A stretch of DNA of 64,000 nt from Alcanivorax sp. (lineage in GTDB: Bacteria > Pseudomonadota > Gammaproteobacteria > Pseudomonadales > Alcanivoracaceae), in assembly GCA_017794945.1 (NCBI GenBank), contig CP051239.1:434001-498000 (forward strand), written 5' to 3'. Positions 26,801 through 37,520 of the stretch are shown one piece after another; position 1 is the stretch's first letter, and each line of letters begins with the position of its first letter. A model generated the notes under the pieces. It had not been told where the DNA came from, did no database searches, and worked only from the letters and a program-made list of their open reading frames with translations. Position numbers and translations under genes: made by a program.

Positions 26801-28003
26801 ATGAATATCGAGATTCCGAAGAAATTCAAACCGGTGATCAACAATGCCCGTCAGGTGGCGCTGAACACCTTCCGTCCCATTTCCCGCAAGTACGACCGCG
26901 CCGAACACCAGCGTCCCAAGGAACTGGACATGGTGGCCTCGGTGTTGGACGGCTTCAACGAAGGCGACCCGGCCAACTCCGCCGGCGCCAGCCAGACCGG
27001 CAAGGGCAAGGTGCAGGAAGACGGCGGCGTGAAAAACGGCGCCAACATGATGACCTGCCTGGGTGCCCTGGAATTCTGCTATGGCGATACCGGTTTTTTG
27101 CTCGCCATGCCGCGCCAGGGTCTGGGTAACGCGGCCATTGCCGCGGTCGCCACCGACGAGCAGCTGGAGCGCTTCAAGGGCAAATGGGCGGCCATGGCGA
27201 TCACCGAACCGGGCGCCGGCTCGGACTCAGCGGCGATCCGCACCACCGCCAAGGAAGACGGCGACCACTATGTGCTCAACGGCGAGAAAATCTACGTGAC
27301 CTCCGGCGAGCGCGCCGACTGCGTGGTGGTCTGGGCCAGCCTGGACCCCAAGCTGGGCCGCGCGGCGATCAAGTCGTTCGTGGTGGAATGGGGCACACCG
27401 GGCATGGAACTGGCGCGCCTGGAGAAAAAACTCGGCATCCGCGCGTCCGACACCGCCGCGATCAACTTCAGCGATTGCCGGGTGCCCAAGGAAAACCTGC
27501 TCGGTAACCCGGAAGTGGACACCAAGGGTTTTGGCGGCGTGATGGAAACCTTCGATAACACCCGCCCGCTGGTGGCCTGCTTCGCCCTGGGCGTGGCCAA
27601 GGCGTCGCTGGAACGGACCCGTGAATTGCTCAACGAAGTGATCGAGTACGACTACGGCAAGCCGGTGGACAACGCCAGCGCCGCCGAGGCGGAGCTGTAC
27701 CGCATGGAAGCGGAGTGGGAAGCGGCCTACTGGCTGGCCATGAAAGCGGCCTGGATGGCCGACAACAAGCAGTCCAACTCGGTGGAAGCGTCGATCTCCA
27801 AGGCCAAGGCCGGCCGCGTGGGCAACTACGTCACCCTTAAATGCGTGGAACTGGCCGGCTCCATCGGTTACACCGAGGACGAACTGCTGGAGAAGTGGGC
27901 GCGGGACTCGAAGATCCTCGACATCTTTGAAGGCACCCAGCAAATCCAGAAGCTGATCATCGCCCGCCGCGTCCTGGGGCTCAGCTCCAAAGAATTAAAA
28001 TAG
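26801..28003 (+). CDS. Acyl-CoA dehydrogenase-family protein, second of a pair
   Basis: A 400-residue FAD enzyme of beta-oxidation type. It shows MAITEPGAGSDSAAIRTTAKEDGDHYVLNGEKIYVTSGERAD (flavin-binding beta domain), CRVPKENLLG, and the complete tail WARDSKILDIFEGTQQIQKLIIARRVLG that carries the FAD-contacting motif. The pair resembles tandem acyl-CoA dehydrogenase genes of hydrocarbon-degrading marine gammaproteobacteria; the acyl substrate is unknown. GGGAAGAGA precedes the ATG. A palindromic repeat follows the stop. Confidence 0.87.
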   Translation: MNIEIPKKFKPVINNARQVALNTFRPISRKYDRAEHQRPKELDMVASVLDGFNEGDPANSAGASQTGKGKVQEDGGVKNGANMMTCLGALEFCYGDTGFLLAMPRQGLGNAAIAAVATDEQLERFKGKWAAMAITEPGAGSDSAAIRTTAKEDGDHYVLNGEKIYVTSGERADCVVVWASLDPKLGRAAIKSFVVEWGTPGMELARLEKKLGIRASDTAAINFSDCRVPKENLLGNPEVDTKGFGGVMETFDNTRPLVACFALGVAKASLERTRELLNEVIEYDYGKPVDNASAAEAELYRMEAEWEAAYWLAMKAAWMADNKQSNSVEASISKAKAGRVGNYVTLKCVELAGSIGYTEDELLEKWARDSKILDIFEGTQQIQKLIIARRVLGLSSKELK

Positions 28004-28009
28004 CCCATC

Positions 28010-28106
28010 GTAGGTCGGGTTAGCGAAGCGTAACCCGACGAAATCCGCTCAGAGCCGCGCCCGGCCGCCGGATGTCGGGTTTCGCCTTTGGCTCAACCCG
28101 ACCTAC
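28010..28106. repeat. GTAGGTCGGGTT palindromic element, copy E1
   Basis: Perfect 12-bp outer arms (28010-28021 and 28095-28106) plus two inner arms, so the unit can fold either as two side-by-side hairpins (the left one GTCGGGTTA...TAACCCGAC) or as one long hairpin. It fills the convergent gap between the acyl-CoA dehydrogenase and fadH genes. A second copy (E2) lies at 45638-45745. Confidence 0.85.
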
Positions 28107-28121
28107 AGGCTTGCGGCACGG

Positions 28122-30252
<2,131 letters not shown>

Positions 30253-30282
30253 ATCCGTGACTCCGAAAGACAGGCAACCACC

Positions 30283-30903
30283 ATGACGCACCCGGGCCGC
30301 TACCATCACGGAGACCTGCACGCCGCCTTGCTGCGCGAGGCCGCCGTTCTGTTGCGCGAACAAGGCGTGGAAGGGCTTTCCCTACGGCGCCTGGCGGAAC
30401 GCGCCGGGGTATCGCGCACCGCGCCCTACCACCACTTCCAGGACAAGAACGCGCTGCTCTGCGCGCTTGCGGAGGACGGCTTCCGAAGGCTCGACCGGCT
30501 GATGGAGGACGCCGCTTTCCAGGCGCACGATCCGGAGCCCGGGCTACGCCGATTCGTGCGCGGCTACCTCCATTTCGCCTGTGACGACCCGGAGCAGTAC
30601 GAACTGATGTTCGGGCGTACCCTGTGGAAGACCGGACGCCCCACCGAGTCCCTGAGACGGGTGGCCCACGGTTGCTTCCGCCGTTACGTGGACAAACTCG
30701 AAGCGGACGGCCTCGGTGCCACCGCCCTGCCCGGCGGCGCCGATCCCTTACGCGTGGCGCAAGCCAGCTGGGCCACGCTGCACGGGCTGTGCCGGTTGTT
30801 GCTCGACGGTATCTACGTGGACCGCCAGGACATGGAGGCGGTCAGCGACCAGGCGGTGGCGCTGATGCTCGCCGCCGTGCGGCCGGCTGAGCGGACTCCG
30901 TAG
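30283..30903 (+). CDS. TetR-family regulator divergent from fadH
   Basis: A 206-residue repressor-type protein. The N-terminal helix-turn-helix (HHGDLHAALLREAAVLLREQGVEGLSLRRLAERAGVSRTAPYHHFQDKNALL) is complete; the C-terminal ligand domain (LRRFVRGYLHFACDDPEQYELMFG) is of the WHG/TetR_C_33-like group. The gene is divergent from fadH with an inverted-repeat operator between them, so it probably represses fadH and itself and is released by an acyl-CoA or related metabolite; the ligand is inference. Confidence 0.84.
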   Translation: MTHPGRYHHGDLHAALLREAAVLLREQGVEGLSLRRLAERAGVSRTAPYHHFQDKNALLCALAEDGFRRLDRLMEDAAFQAHDPEPGLRRFVRGYLHFACDDPEQYELMFGRTLWKTGRPTESLRRVAHGCFRRYVDKLEADGLGATALPGGADPLRVAQASWATLHGLCRLLLDGIYVDRQDMEAVSDQAVALMLAAVRPAERTP

Positions 30904-30930
30904 CCCGGTTCGGTCTCGGTGCCCTTAGAC

Positions 30931-30993
30931 AGGTCTCTGGTATCCTGCCGGGTGGCTGGCGCCACCCTTTCGCGGGCAGGGCCCGCTCGCACA
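30931..30993 (+). repeat. Two-stem REP-like element, copy R2
   Basis: AGGTCTCTGGTATCCTGCC leader, variable stem GGGTGGC-TGGC-GCCACCC (30950-30967), then TTTCGCGGGCAGGGCCCGCTCGCACA. It fills the convergent gap between the TetR gene and the hydrolase gene. Confidence 0.8.
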
Positions 30994-31027
30994 AGGCGAG
31001 CTCGCACAAAGCCGGCCTCAAAAGCCG

Positions 31028-32032
31028 TTAGCGTTGCGCCGCCAGGAAGTCGGTGAGGGCTTCGATGTAGTCGTCGTAGGCTTCGTACTGGGGGACGTGG
31101 CCGATGCCTTCCAGCTCCACCAGTTTGGCGTCGGGGATCGCCTTGGCGGTGCGGGCGCCAAGCTGGTCGTAGCGGCCAAGCTGGTCGCGCACGTCTTCCG
31201 GGGCCCGGTTGCGGCCCAGTGCGGTGCGGTCCCGGGTGCCGATGATCAACAGGGTGGGCACCGGGACGTCCGGAAACTCGTGCACCACCGGTTGGCTGAA
31301 GATCATGTCGTAGTGCAGCGCCGAGTTCCAGGCGATGCGCGGGTAGTCCGGGCCGCGCAGCCAGCCCTGCTGAAGGGTCAGCAGCGGCTGATAACGGTCT
31401 TTCCACTGGCCGTCGAAGTAGGCTTTGGTCATGTACGCCTTGATGTCTTCCGGCTTCTTTTTCAGCTCGCCCTGGTACCACGCGTCCACGGATTGCCAGG
31501 GCACGTACTGGCGCCAGTCCTCCAGGCCAATCGGGTTGACCAGCACCAGGCTGTCGCTGCGCTCGGGAAACATCAGCGTGAAGCGGGTGGCGAGCATGCC
31601 GCCCATGGAGTGGCCCATCACGGTGACGTGGCCGATGCCGAGCGTGTCGAGCAGGGTACGGGTGTGGTCGGCCAGGGTCTGGAAAGAATACTGGAAGTGT
31701 CGCGGCTTGCTGGATTTGCCGAAGCCGATCTGATCCGGCGCCACCACGCGGTAGCCTTCCTCGACAAGCCGCTCAATGGTGCTTTGCCAGTAGGCGCCGG
31801 AGAAGTTCTTGCCGTGCAGCAGCAGCACCGTGTCGCCGTTGGGCTGCTCCGGGCGCACGTCCATGTAGGCCATTTCCAGGGTTTGCCGCTGGCTTTCCAG
31901 TTCCAGGGTGTGCACCGGATAGGGGTAGTCGTAGCCGCTGAGGCGGGCGTCGAAGGCGGGGCTCTCCGCCGCCACGGTCGGGGTGCCGAACGTCAGCGCC
32001 ACCAGCGCCAGCAAGGATGTGAATACGCGCAT
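31028..32032 (-). CDS. Exported alpha/beta hydrolase
   Basis: A 334-residue protein with a signal peptide (cleavage near TVAA) and a complete alpha/beta hydrolase fold: [13 protein letters not shown] (oxyanion region), [12 protein letters not shown], the nucleophile elbow GHSMGG, the acid in [11 protein letters not shown] and the catalytic His in [10 protein letters not shown] periplasmic esterase or haloalkane-dehalogenase-like role is possible; no substrate can be read. It has its own ribosome site (GGAGAAGGGA) and is separated from the upstream kinase gene by 68 bp, so it may share that transcript. Confidence 0.82.
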   Translation of the reverse strand: MRVFTSLLALVALTFGTPTVAAESPAFDARLSGYDYPYPVHTLELESQRQTLEMAYMDVRPEQPNGDTVLLLHGKNFSGAYWQSTIERLVEEGYRVVAPDQIGFGKSSKPRHFQYSFQTLADHTRTLLDTLGIGHVTVMGHSMGGMLATRFTLMFPERSDSLVLVNPIGLEDWRQYVPWQSVDAWYQGELKKKPEDIKAYMTKAYFDGQWKDRYQPLLTLQQGWLRGPDYPRIAWNSALHYDMIFSQPVVHEFPDVPVPTLLIIGTRDRTALGRNRAPEDVRDQLGRYDQLGARTAKAIPDAKLVELEGIGHVPQYEAYDDYIEALTDFLAAQR

Positions 32033-32100
32033 GCTTCCCTTCTCCTTTTTTATGCGGCCGTTCAGGGGTGGAGACCGGCGGGACGGGAAAGTTCCGCGAT

Positions 32101-33417
32101 TCAGTCCGGCAGCGGCAGCGTCAGGATAACCCGCAGTCCGCCCAGCGGGCTGTCGGTAAGGGTCAGCCCGCCGCCATAGGCGGCCACGGTGTCGCTGACA
32201 ATGGCCAGGCCCAGGCCGTCGCCGGCGACCCGTTCATCCAGGCGCCGGCCGCGCTGCAGCACCTGCTCGCGGCGTGCCGCCGGGATTCCCGGCCCATCGT
32301 CGTCCACGGTGACCGTCAACAGGTTCCCGTCCCGCGTCAATGCCAACCGTACCTCGCCGGCGGCCCATTTGCAGGCGTTGTCGAGCAGATTGCCGAGCAG
32401 TTCCAGCATGTCGCCACGCTCCACCGCCAGGGGCGGCAGCCCGGAGCCCTGCACCACCAGATTAAGGGGCTTGCGGTGGGCGCGGCGTAGGGTGTCGGCC
32501 AGCGCCTCCAGGTCCTGGCCGGGCTCGAAACGGGTGGCGGCGGTGGCGCCGGCGGCGACGCGGGCGCGGCCCAGGGCGCGGCGCACGTTCGCCTCGATCT
32601 GGTCCAGTTGCGCCAACAGCAGGGCGTGCAGCGCCGGGGCACGCTCGCCCAGTTCCGCGTCGCAGCGGTTACGCAGCACCGCCAGAGGCGTCTTGAGGGC
32701 ATGCCCCAGGTCGCCCAGGGCGTGCCGGGAGCGGTCCAGCTGCTGCTCCATGTGCCGCTGCAGACGGTTGATCTCGGTGACCAGCGGCCGGAGTTCTCGG
32801 GCCACCTCCTGATCCAGCGCCGCGCGCTGCCCGCCGCGCAGCTGTTCGATCTGCCGGCGCGCCGCATTGAGCGGCTTGAGCCCGCGGCGGATCAGCCACT
32901 GCTGGACCAGGGCCAAGGCCACCAGCACCACCACCCAGGCCACCAGGGCGGCGGCCCGGGTATCACGGAAAGTGGCCTGCTGGGGGGCATAGTCCTGGGC
33001 CACCACCACGGTGAGGGCCTGGCCGTCGCGCCGGAACCGGGCCCGGTAGCGCAGCAGCCTCTGGTCGTTCGGGCCGGGCAGCAGTTCGGCGTCCATGCCC
33101 GGGTTTTCCGGCAGCGGCAAGTTGGCGTCCCACAGCGACCGGGAGCGCCAGCGCTGGCCGTCGATCAGCACCACGAAATAGCGCCCCGAGAGCGGTCGCC
33201 GGTAGGCCGGGTCGAGCATTTCCTGCTCCAGGACCAGCCCGTCGGGACCCGCCACCATGGCGGCGAGCACGCTGGCGGCCTCGTCGCGCAACTGGCCGGC
33301 GCTGATCCGCCGCTGTTCGCGCTCCAGCCACCAGAGCGCGCCCTGCATCACCAGCACGCCGGCCAGCAGCAGGCTGACGAACAGGCTGACCCCGAGACGC
33401 GCGCCGATGGAGCGCAT
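32101..33417 (-). CDS. Sensor histidine kinase (PhoQ-like H box)
   Basis: A 438-residue membrane kinase. Helices near residues 8-30 and 160-180 flank a periplasmic domain. The phospho-acceptor box is [22 protein letters not shown], the variant HxLKTPL form characteristic of PhoQ-type kinases, followed by [17 protein letters not shown] and [20 protein letters not shown]. Its ATG directly follows the regulator stop (TGA-ATG). It is the last gene of PepSY-PepSY-regulator-kinase. Likely signals are divalent cations, iron or cationic stress, by analogy with PhoQ and BqsS. Confidence 0.85.
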   Translation of the reverse strand: MRSIGARLGVSLFVSLLLAGVLVMQGALWWLEREQRRISAGQLRDEAASVLAAMVAGPDGLVLEQEMLDPAYRRPLSGRYFVVLIDGQRWRSRSLWDANLPLPENPGMDAELLPGPNDQRLLRYRARFRRDGQALTVVVAQDYAPQQATFRDTRAAALVAWVVVLVALALVQQWLIRRGLKPLNAARRQIEQLRGGQRAALDQEVARELRPLVTEINRLQRHMEQQLDRSRHALGDLGHALKTPLAVLRNRCDAELGERAPALHALLLAQLDQIEANVRRALGRARVAAGATAATRFEPGQDLEALADTLRRAHRKPLNLVVQGSGLPPLAVERGDMLELLGNLLDNACKWAAGEVRLALTRDGNLLTVTVDDDGPGIPAARREQVLQRGRRLDERVAGDGLGLAIVSDTVAAYGGGLTLTDSPLGGLRVILTLPLPD

Positions 33418-34083
33418 TCAGTCGCGCCCCGTGAATAAATAGCCCTGGCCGCGCCGGGTCTGGATCACCTGGCCGCCCAGCTTGCGGCGCAAACGGTTGA
33501 TGTGCACCTCCACCACGTTGGAATCGCGCTCGCTTTCGCCGTCGTAGAGGTGCTCGCTGAGCGCGATCTTCGACAACAAGCGGCCGGGATTGAGCATGAA
33601 ATAACGCAGCATGCGGAATTCCGCGCCGGTCAGCTCGACCTCTTCCTGATCCAGCCAGGCGCTCTGGCGCTCTTCGTCCAGCTCCACGCCGCAGGCCCGC
33701 AGCCGGTTCTGGTTGGCGCCGCCATGGCTGCGCCGCAGCACCGCCTGCACCCGCAGCAGCAGTTCTTCGGGGTGGAAGGGTTTGGTGAGGTAGTCGTCGG
33801 CGCCGGCGCGCAGCCCGTCGACGCGCTCCGCCCAGCTGTCGCGGGCGGTGAGAATCAGTACCGGCATGCTAAGGCCCTGGTCGCGCCAGCGCCGCAGCAC
33901 TTCCAGGCCGTCCAGGCCGGGCAGGCCCAGATCCAGAATCACCAGGTCAAAATCATCGTCGTGGGCGCGTACCAGGGCGTCGCGGCCGTCCGCCAGCCAG
34001 TCCACCGCGTAACCGTGATCGCGCAACAGGGGCAGCAGCTGGTCGGCCAGAGCGACGGTGTCTTCCACCAGCAACAGGCGCAT
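33418..34083 (-). CDS. OmpR-family response regulator (PhoP/BqsR/PmrA-like)
   Basis: A 221-residue regulator: receiver with LVEDT, phospho-Asp in [19 protein letters not shown] and [13 protein letters not shown]-binding winged helix with [52 protein letters not shown]. The [15 protein letters not shown] recognition helix is that of PhoP/PmrA/QseB-type regulators. The start overlaps the preceding PepSY stop by 1 bp. Four CTTAA-type direct repeats upstream of the operon match what such regulators bind, so autoregulation is expected. Confidence 0.87.
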   Translation of the reverse strand: MRLLLVEDTVALADQLLPLLRDHGYAVDWLADGRDALVRAHDDDFDLVILDLGLPGLDGLEVLRRWRDQGLSMPVLILTARDSWAERVDGLRAGADDYLTKPFHPEELLLRVQAVLRRSHGGANQNRLRACGVELDEERQSAWLDQEEVELTGAEFRMLRYFMLNPGRLLSKIALSEHLYDGESERDSNVVEVHINRLRRKLGGQVIQTRRGQGYLFTGRD

Positions 34084-34394
34084 CAGTTATCCACTTCGTC
34101 TTCGAGAACACGCCCGGTGCGGGCGTCGATTTCCAGCTCGCGGACCACGCCGTCACCGGTCAACAACTCGATCTCGTAAATCAATTCACCGTCGTCGTCG
34201 TCCAGTTCCGCTTCCAGCAAGCGGGCACCGGGGTGGCGTTCATCCGCCTGACGCAGAATCGCCTGGAACGACAAAACCTCCCCGCTTTGCCGTAGCCGCA
34301 GGGCCTCGTCCTGATCCACATCCAACGCCAGGGCGGAGGTTGCCCAAGCCAGGGAAAGGGCGACCATGGCCGCCCCTCCGAGTAACACACGCAT
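34083..34394 (-). CDS. Small periplasmic PepSY protein, second of a pair
   Basis: A 103-residue exported protein with a signal peptide (cleavage near ALA) and one PepSY domain ending in [31 protein letters not shown]. Asp- and Glu-rich stretches ([12 protein letters not shown]) could bind cations. PepSY proteins next to two-component genes are thought to modulate the sensor or buffer its ligand. TGATG overlaps join it to the genes on both sides, so the four genes are translationally coupled. Confidence 0.82.
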   Translation of the reverse strand: MRVLLGGAAMVALSLAWATSALALDVDQDEALRLRQSGEVLSFQAILRQADERHPGARLLEAELDDDDGELIYEIELLTGDGVVRELEIDARTGRVLEDEVDN

Positions 34395-34708
34395 CAGTCG
34401 TCACGCTCCTCGCGCAGGATCTCACCATTGGTGGCGTCCAACTCCAGATCCCATTCCTGGCCCTGGGCGTCGCGCAGATCCACTTGATAGATCAGCCGGC
34501 CGTATTCGTCTTCCAGCTCGGTGTCTTCCACGGTGGCCTGCGGATGCTTGGCCAGCGCCGCTTCGTTGAGCTTTTCGAACGACAGGATCTTACCGTCCTG
34601 GACCATTTTCATGGCCCGGTCGGGGCCCACGTCGTCCGCGTGCACCAGAGTAGTGGTGCCGGCGAAACCGATCAGGGTGGCGAGCAAGGTCTTTTTGATG
34701 GCGTTCAT
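34394..34708 (-). CDS. Small periplasmic PepSY protein, first of a pair
   Basis: A 104-residue exported protein, a paralogue of the next gene product (ILSFEKLNEAALAKHPQATVEDTELEDEYGRLIYQVDLRDAQGQEWDLELDATNGEILREERDD). The start at 34708 follows AAGGAGAG and gives a standard signal peptide ending VHA; an upstream in-frame ATG would spoil it. It is the first gene of the operon and the one nearest the CTTAA repeats, so it should be strongly induced by the regulator. Confidence 0.83.
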   Translation of the reverse strand: MNAIKKTLLATLIGFAGTTTLVHADDVGPDRAMKMVQDGKILSFEKLNEAALAKHPQATVEDTELEDEYGRLIYQVDLRDAQGQEWDLELDATNGEILREERDD

Positions 34709-34764
34709 GAGTCTCTCCTTTGTCCTCATTGCGTTGGGTACGGGAGTCACTCTACGCCGGCTAC

Positions 34765-34802
34765 CTTAATTCTCCCTGAAGCCCGCCTTAACGCAACCTT
34801 AA
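34765..34802 (-). promoter_or_regulatory. Four phased CTTAA-type direct repeats (BqsR/PmrA-like box)
   Basis: Half-sites CTTAA (34765-34769), CTGAA (34776-34780), CTTAA (34787-34791) and CTTAA (34798-34802) start exactly 11 bp apart. On the coding strand of the PepSY operon the last two read TTAAG-N6-TTAAG, the form reported for BqsR of Pseudomonas and close to PmrA/QseB boxes. A -10-like TAGAGT lies at 34754-34749, 10 bp downstream of the nearest half-site, placing the array over the -35 region as in activation by OmpR-type proteins. Confidence 0.72.
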
Positions 34803-34952
34803 AGCGCGCGCAAGGACCAGGGCGGACACCCGGAGCCGCGGACGTGCTTGCAAAACGGCGCGTCTGGGGCCAACTTATGCTTTTTAAAATTGACTTCCAT
34901 TATTCGAAAAACACGTGCATGAACCCGCGCGGTTGAAACAAAAGGATTCGCC

Positions 34953-35813
34953 ATGGACACCGATCTTTCCGACCTTCTCGCCCTGCTCGACCTCACCCCT
35001 CTGGATGACGACCAGTTCCAGGGCGAGAGCCGCAATATCGTCGGACCCCGAATTTTCGGCGGCCAGGTGATCGCTCAGGCGCTGGTGGCGGCGGCACGCA
35101 CGGTCCCCGCGCGCACCGCGCACTCCCTGCAGGCGTACTTCCTGCGGCCCGGCGATGCCCGGGAACCGGTGCTGTACCGGGTGGAACGCATCCGTGACGG
35201 GGGCACTTTCAGCACCCGCCGGGTGGTGGCGGAGCAACGCGGCCGCCCGATCTTCGACTTGGCCGCCTCTTTCCATAATGCCGAGGACGGCCCGGCCCAT
35301 CAGACCGCCGCGCTTAAGGCCCCGGCGCCGGACGATCTGCCCGACGAACAGGCCGTCACCGCCGATTTCCTGAAGGACGAGGACATTTCCGAGAATTTCC
35401 GCGCCGCCCTGCTGCGCCGCAAGCCGGTGGAGATCCGCCCGGTGACCCGGCGCCATCCGCTGCGCCCGGAGAAAGCGGCGCCGATCCGACAGGTGTGGCT
35501 GCGCGCCGCCGGCGAACTTGCCGACGACCCTCTGATCCACCAGGCGCTGCTCGCCTATGTGTCCGACCACAGCCTCATGGGCACCGCCCTGCTGCCCCAC
35601 GGCATCACCTTTCTGGATCGGGACATGCAGGTGGCCAGCCTTGATCATACGTTGTGGTTCCACCGGCCGGTGCGGTTGGACGACTGGCTGTTCTACGACA
35701 TGGAGAGCCCGATCGCCACCGGGGCGCGGGGCTTCAATCGCGGGCAGGTGTTCAATCGGCAGGGGGAGTTGGTGGCTTCGGTGTGTCAGGAAGGGTTGAT
35801 GCGGAAGGCTTGA
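34953..35813 (+). CDS. tesB: Acyl-CoA thioesterase II
   Basis: A 286-residue cytoplasmic enzyme matching E. coli TesB in length, with two fused hot-dog domains. It hydrolyses medium- and long-chain acyl-CoA to free fatty acid. Conserved parts include FGGQVIAQALVAAARTV, HSLQAYFLRPGD, GGTFSTRRVVAEQ, SLDHTLWFHRP (Asp of the Asp/Thr/Gln catalytic network), SPIATGARGFNRGQVF and SVCQEGLMR (Gln). AAAGGA precedes the ATG. It is divergent from the PepSY operon and convergent with the thiolase gene. Confidence 0.92.
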   Translation: MDTDLSDLLALLDLTPLDDDQFQGESRNIVGPRIFGGQVIAQALVAAARTVPARTAHSLQAYFLRPGDAREPVLYRVERIRDGGTFSTRRVVAEQRGRPIFDLAASFHNAEDGPAHQTAALKAPAPDDLPDEQAVTADFLKDEDISENFRAALLRRKPVEIRPVTRRHPLRPEKAAPIRQVWLRAAGELADDPLIHQALLAYVSDHSLMGTALLPHGITFLDRDMQVASLDHTLWFHRPVRLDDWLFYDMESPIATGARGFNRGQVFNRQGELVASVCQEGLMRKA

Positions 35814-35834
35814 GGGTACTGACGAAGCGAGAGT

Positions 35835-35891
35835 TGTGGGAGCTTGCCTGCAAGCGAAAGGCCGGCCTGAGCCGGCCGGCGGGATCCCAGA
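35835..35891 (-). repeat. Two-stem REP-like element, copy R3
   Basis: Reverse-oriented copy. The stem that is GCGGGC/GCCCGC elsewhere is here GCTTGC-CT-GCAAGC (35842-35855), so both arms changed together; the other stem is GGCCGGC-CTGA-GCCGGCC (35860-35877). It lies head-to-head with R4 in the convergent tesB/thiolase gap. Confidence 0.78.
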
Positions 35892-35920
35892 AAGGCTTTC
35901 GGAGCTACCGTTAGAGACGT

Positions 35921-35993
35921 CTCTGGTATCCTGCGGGGCAACCGTTGCCGGCAAGCGTGGCTTGCCTTTCGCGGGCGGGGGCCCGCTCCCACA
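35921..35993 (+). repeat. Two-stem REP-like element, copy R4
   Basis: CTCTGGTATCCTGC leader, variable stem GGCAAGC-GTG-GCTTGCC (35950-35966), then TTTCGCGGGCGGGGGCCCGCTCCCACA. A few extra bases separate leader and stem compared with the other copies. Confidence 0.78.
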
Positions 35994-36033
35994 GGGCCCG
36001 CTTGCACAGGCCCATTCCTACAACGGCAGTCGT

Positions 36034-37320
36034 TTATTTCTCGACGATGGCGACGACGCCCTGGCCGCCGGCGGCGCAGATGGAGATCAGGCAACGGCCG
36101 GAGCCCTTCTCGTTGAGCAGCTTGGCGGCGTTGGCCAGGATGCGCGCGCCGGTGGCGGCGAACGGGTGGCCGGCCGCCAGGGACGAGCCCTTGACGTTGA
36201 GCTTGGCCATGTCGATTTCACCGAGCGGCTTGTCGCGGCCCAGGCGCTCCTTGCAGAAGGTTTCGTCGTTCCAGGCTTTCAGGGTGGTGAGCACCTGGGA
36301 GGCGAAGGCTTCGTGGATTTCGTAGAAATCGAAGTCCTGCAGGGTGAGGCCGGCGCGGTCGAGCATGCGCGGCACGGCGTAGGCCGGTGCCATCAGCAGC
36401 CCTTCTTTCTTGCCGATGAAGTCCACCGCCGCCACTTCGCAGTGGGTCAGGTAGGCCTGTACCGGCAGGCCGCGTTCCTTGGCCCAGTCCTCGGAGGCCA
36501 TCAGCACGGTGGACGCGCCGTCGGTGAGCGGCGTGGAGTTGGCGGCGGTCATGGTGCCTTCGGAACCGCCGAACACCGGCTTCAGGGTGCTCAGTTTCTC
36601 GATGGTGGAGTCGCCACGCATGTTGTTGTCGCGCTCCAGCCCATGGAACGGCGTCATCAGATCACCCTGCCAGCCCTCTTCATAGGATTTGGCCAGGTTC
36701 TGGTGTGAGCGCCAGGCCAGCTCGTCCTGGGCTTCGCGGGAAATGCCCCACTCGGCGGCGGTGATCGCCTGGTGCTCGCCCATGGACAGGCCGGTGCGCG
36801 GCTCGCCGTTCTTGGGGATGTCCGGAATCATCAGCTTGGGGTTGAGCAGCTTGACCGCCTGCTTGAGCTTGTCGCCGTTGCTCTTGGCGCGGTTGATCTC
36901 CATGAAGATCTTGCGGGCCTGCTCGTTGACCCCCAGGGGCGCGTCCGAGGTGGTGTCCACGCCGCCGGCCACGGCGCAGTCCACCTGGCCCAGGGCGATC
37001 TTGTTGGCCACCAGGATGGCGGCTTCCAGGCCGGTGCCGCAGGCCTGCTGCAGGTCGTAGGCGGGGGTCTCCGGCGCCAGCTTGGAGCCCAGCACGCATT
37101 CGCGCACCAGGTTGAAGTCCTTGGCGTGCTTCATCACCGCGCCGGCGGCCACTTCGCCCATGCGCTCGCCGTGGAGTTTGAAACGATCCACCAGGCCGTT
37201 GAGCGCGGCGGTCAGCATTTCCTGGTTGTCGACCTCGAAATAAGCGGTATTGGAGCGGGCAAAGGGAATGCGGTTGCCGCCCACAATGGCCACCTTGCGT
37301 ACGTTGTCGCCTGCCAGCAT
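36034..37320 (-). CDS. Acetyl-CoA acetyltransferase (FadA2/FadI-like thiolase)
   Basis: A 428-residue thiolase catalysing reversible cleavage of 3-ketoacyl-CoA. It carries the acylated Cys (LQQACGTGLEA, about residue 92), NEAF-type IHEAFASQ, the general-base His in GHPFAATGAR and the second Cys in SICAAGGQG. Length fits FadI/FadA2-type enzymes rather than the 390-residue FadA. GGAGG precedes the ATG. It is divergent, 200 bp apart, from a FabG4-like reductase; the same pair (fadA2, fabG4) is known in mycobacteria, beside an HtdX hydratase like the one at 44753-45622. Confidence 0.88.
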   Translation of the reverse strand: MLAGDNVRKVAIVGGNRIPFARSNTAYFEVDNQEMLTAALNGLVDRFKLHGERMGEVAAGAVMKHAKDFNLVRECVLGSKLAPETPAYDLQQACGTGLEAAILVANKIALGQVDCAVAGGVDTTSDAPLGVNEQARKIFMEINRAKSNGDKLKQAVKLLNPKLMIPDIPKNGEPRTGLSMGEHQAITAAEWGISREAQDELAWRSHQNLAKSYEEGWQGDLMTPFHGLERDNNMRGDSTIEKLSTLKPVFGGSEGTMTAANSTPLTDGASTVLMASEDWAKERGLPVQAYLTHCEVAAVDFIGKKEGLLMAPAYAVPRMLDRAGLTLQDFDFYEIHEAFASQVLTTLKAWNDETFCKERLGRDKPLGEIDMAKLNVKGSSLAAGHPFAATGARILANAAKLLNEKGSGRCLISICAAGGQGVVAIVEK

Positions 37321-37520
37321 AGTAATTCCTCCACAGTGGCGTCGGGGAGGCCGGAGTGGCCGGCCCGAGTGCCCAGGTTAACAGATGAGCGCAGTCTATC
37401 GCCCAATGGGCGGGCCTCATTGGCTTCGGCGCCTCCCGGCCTTCCCGTGCCGGTCAATACACCCTTCACACACGGGTGCTTCAATACGCCCCCTACGAAT
37501 GCTCGGCAAAGGATACGACC

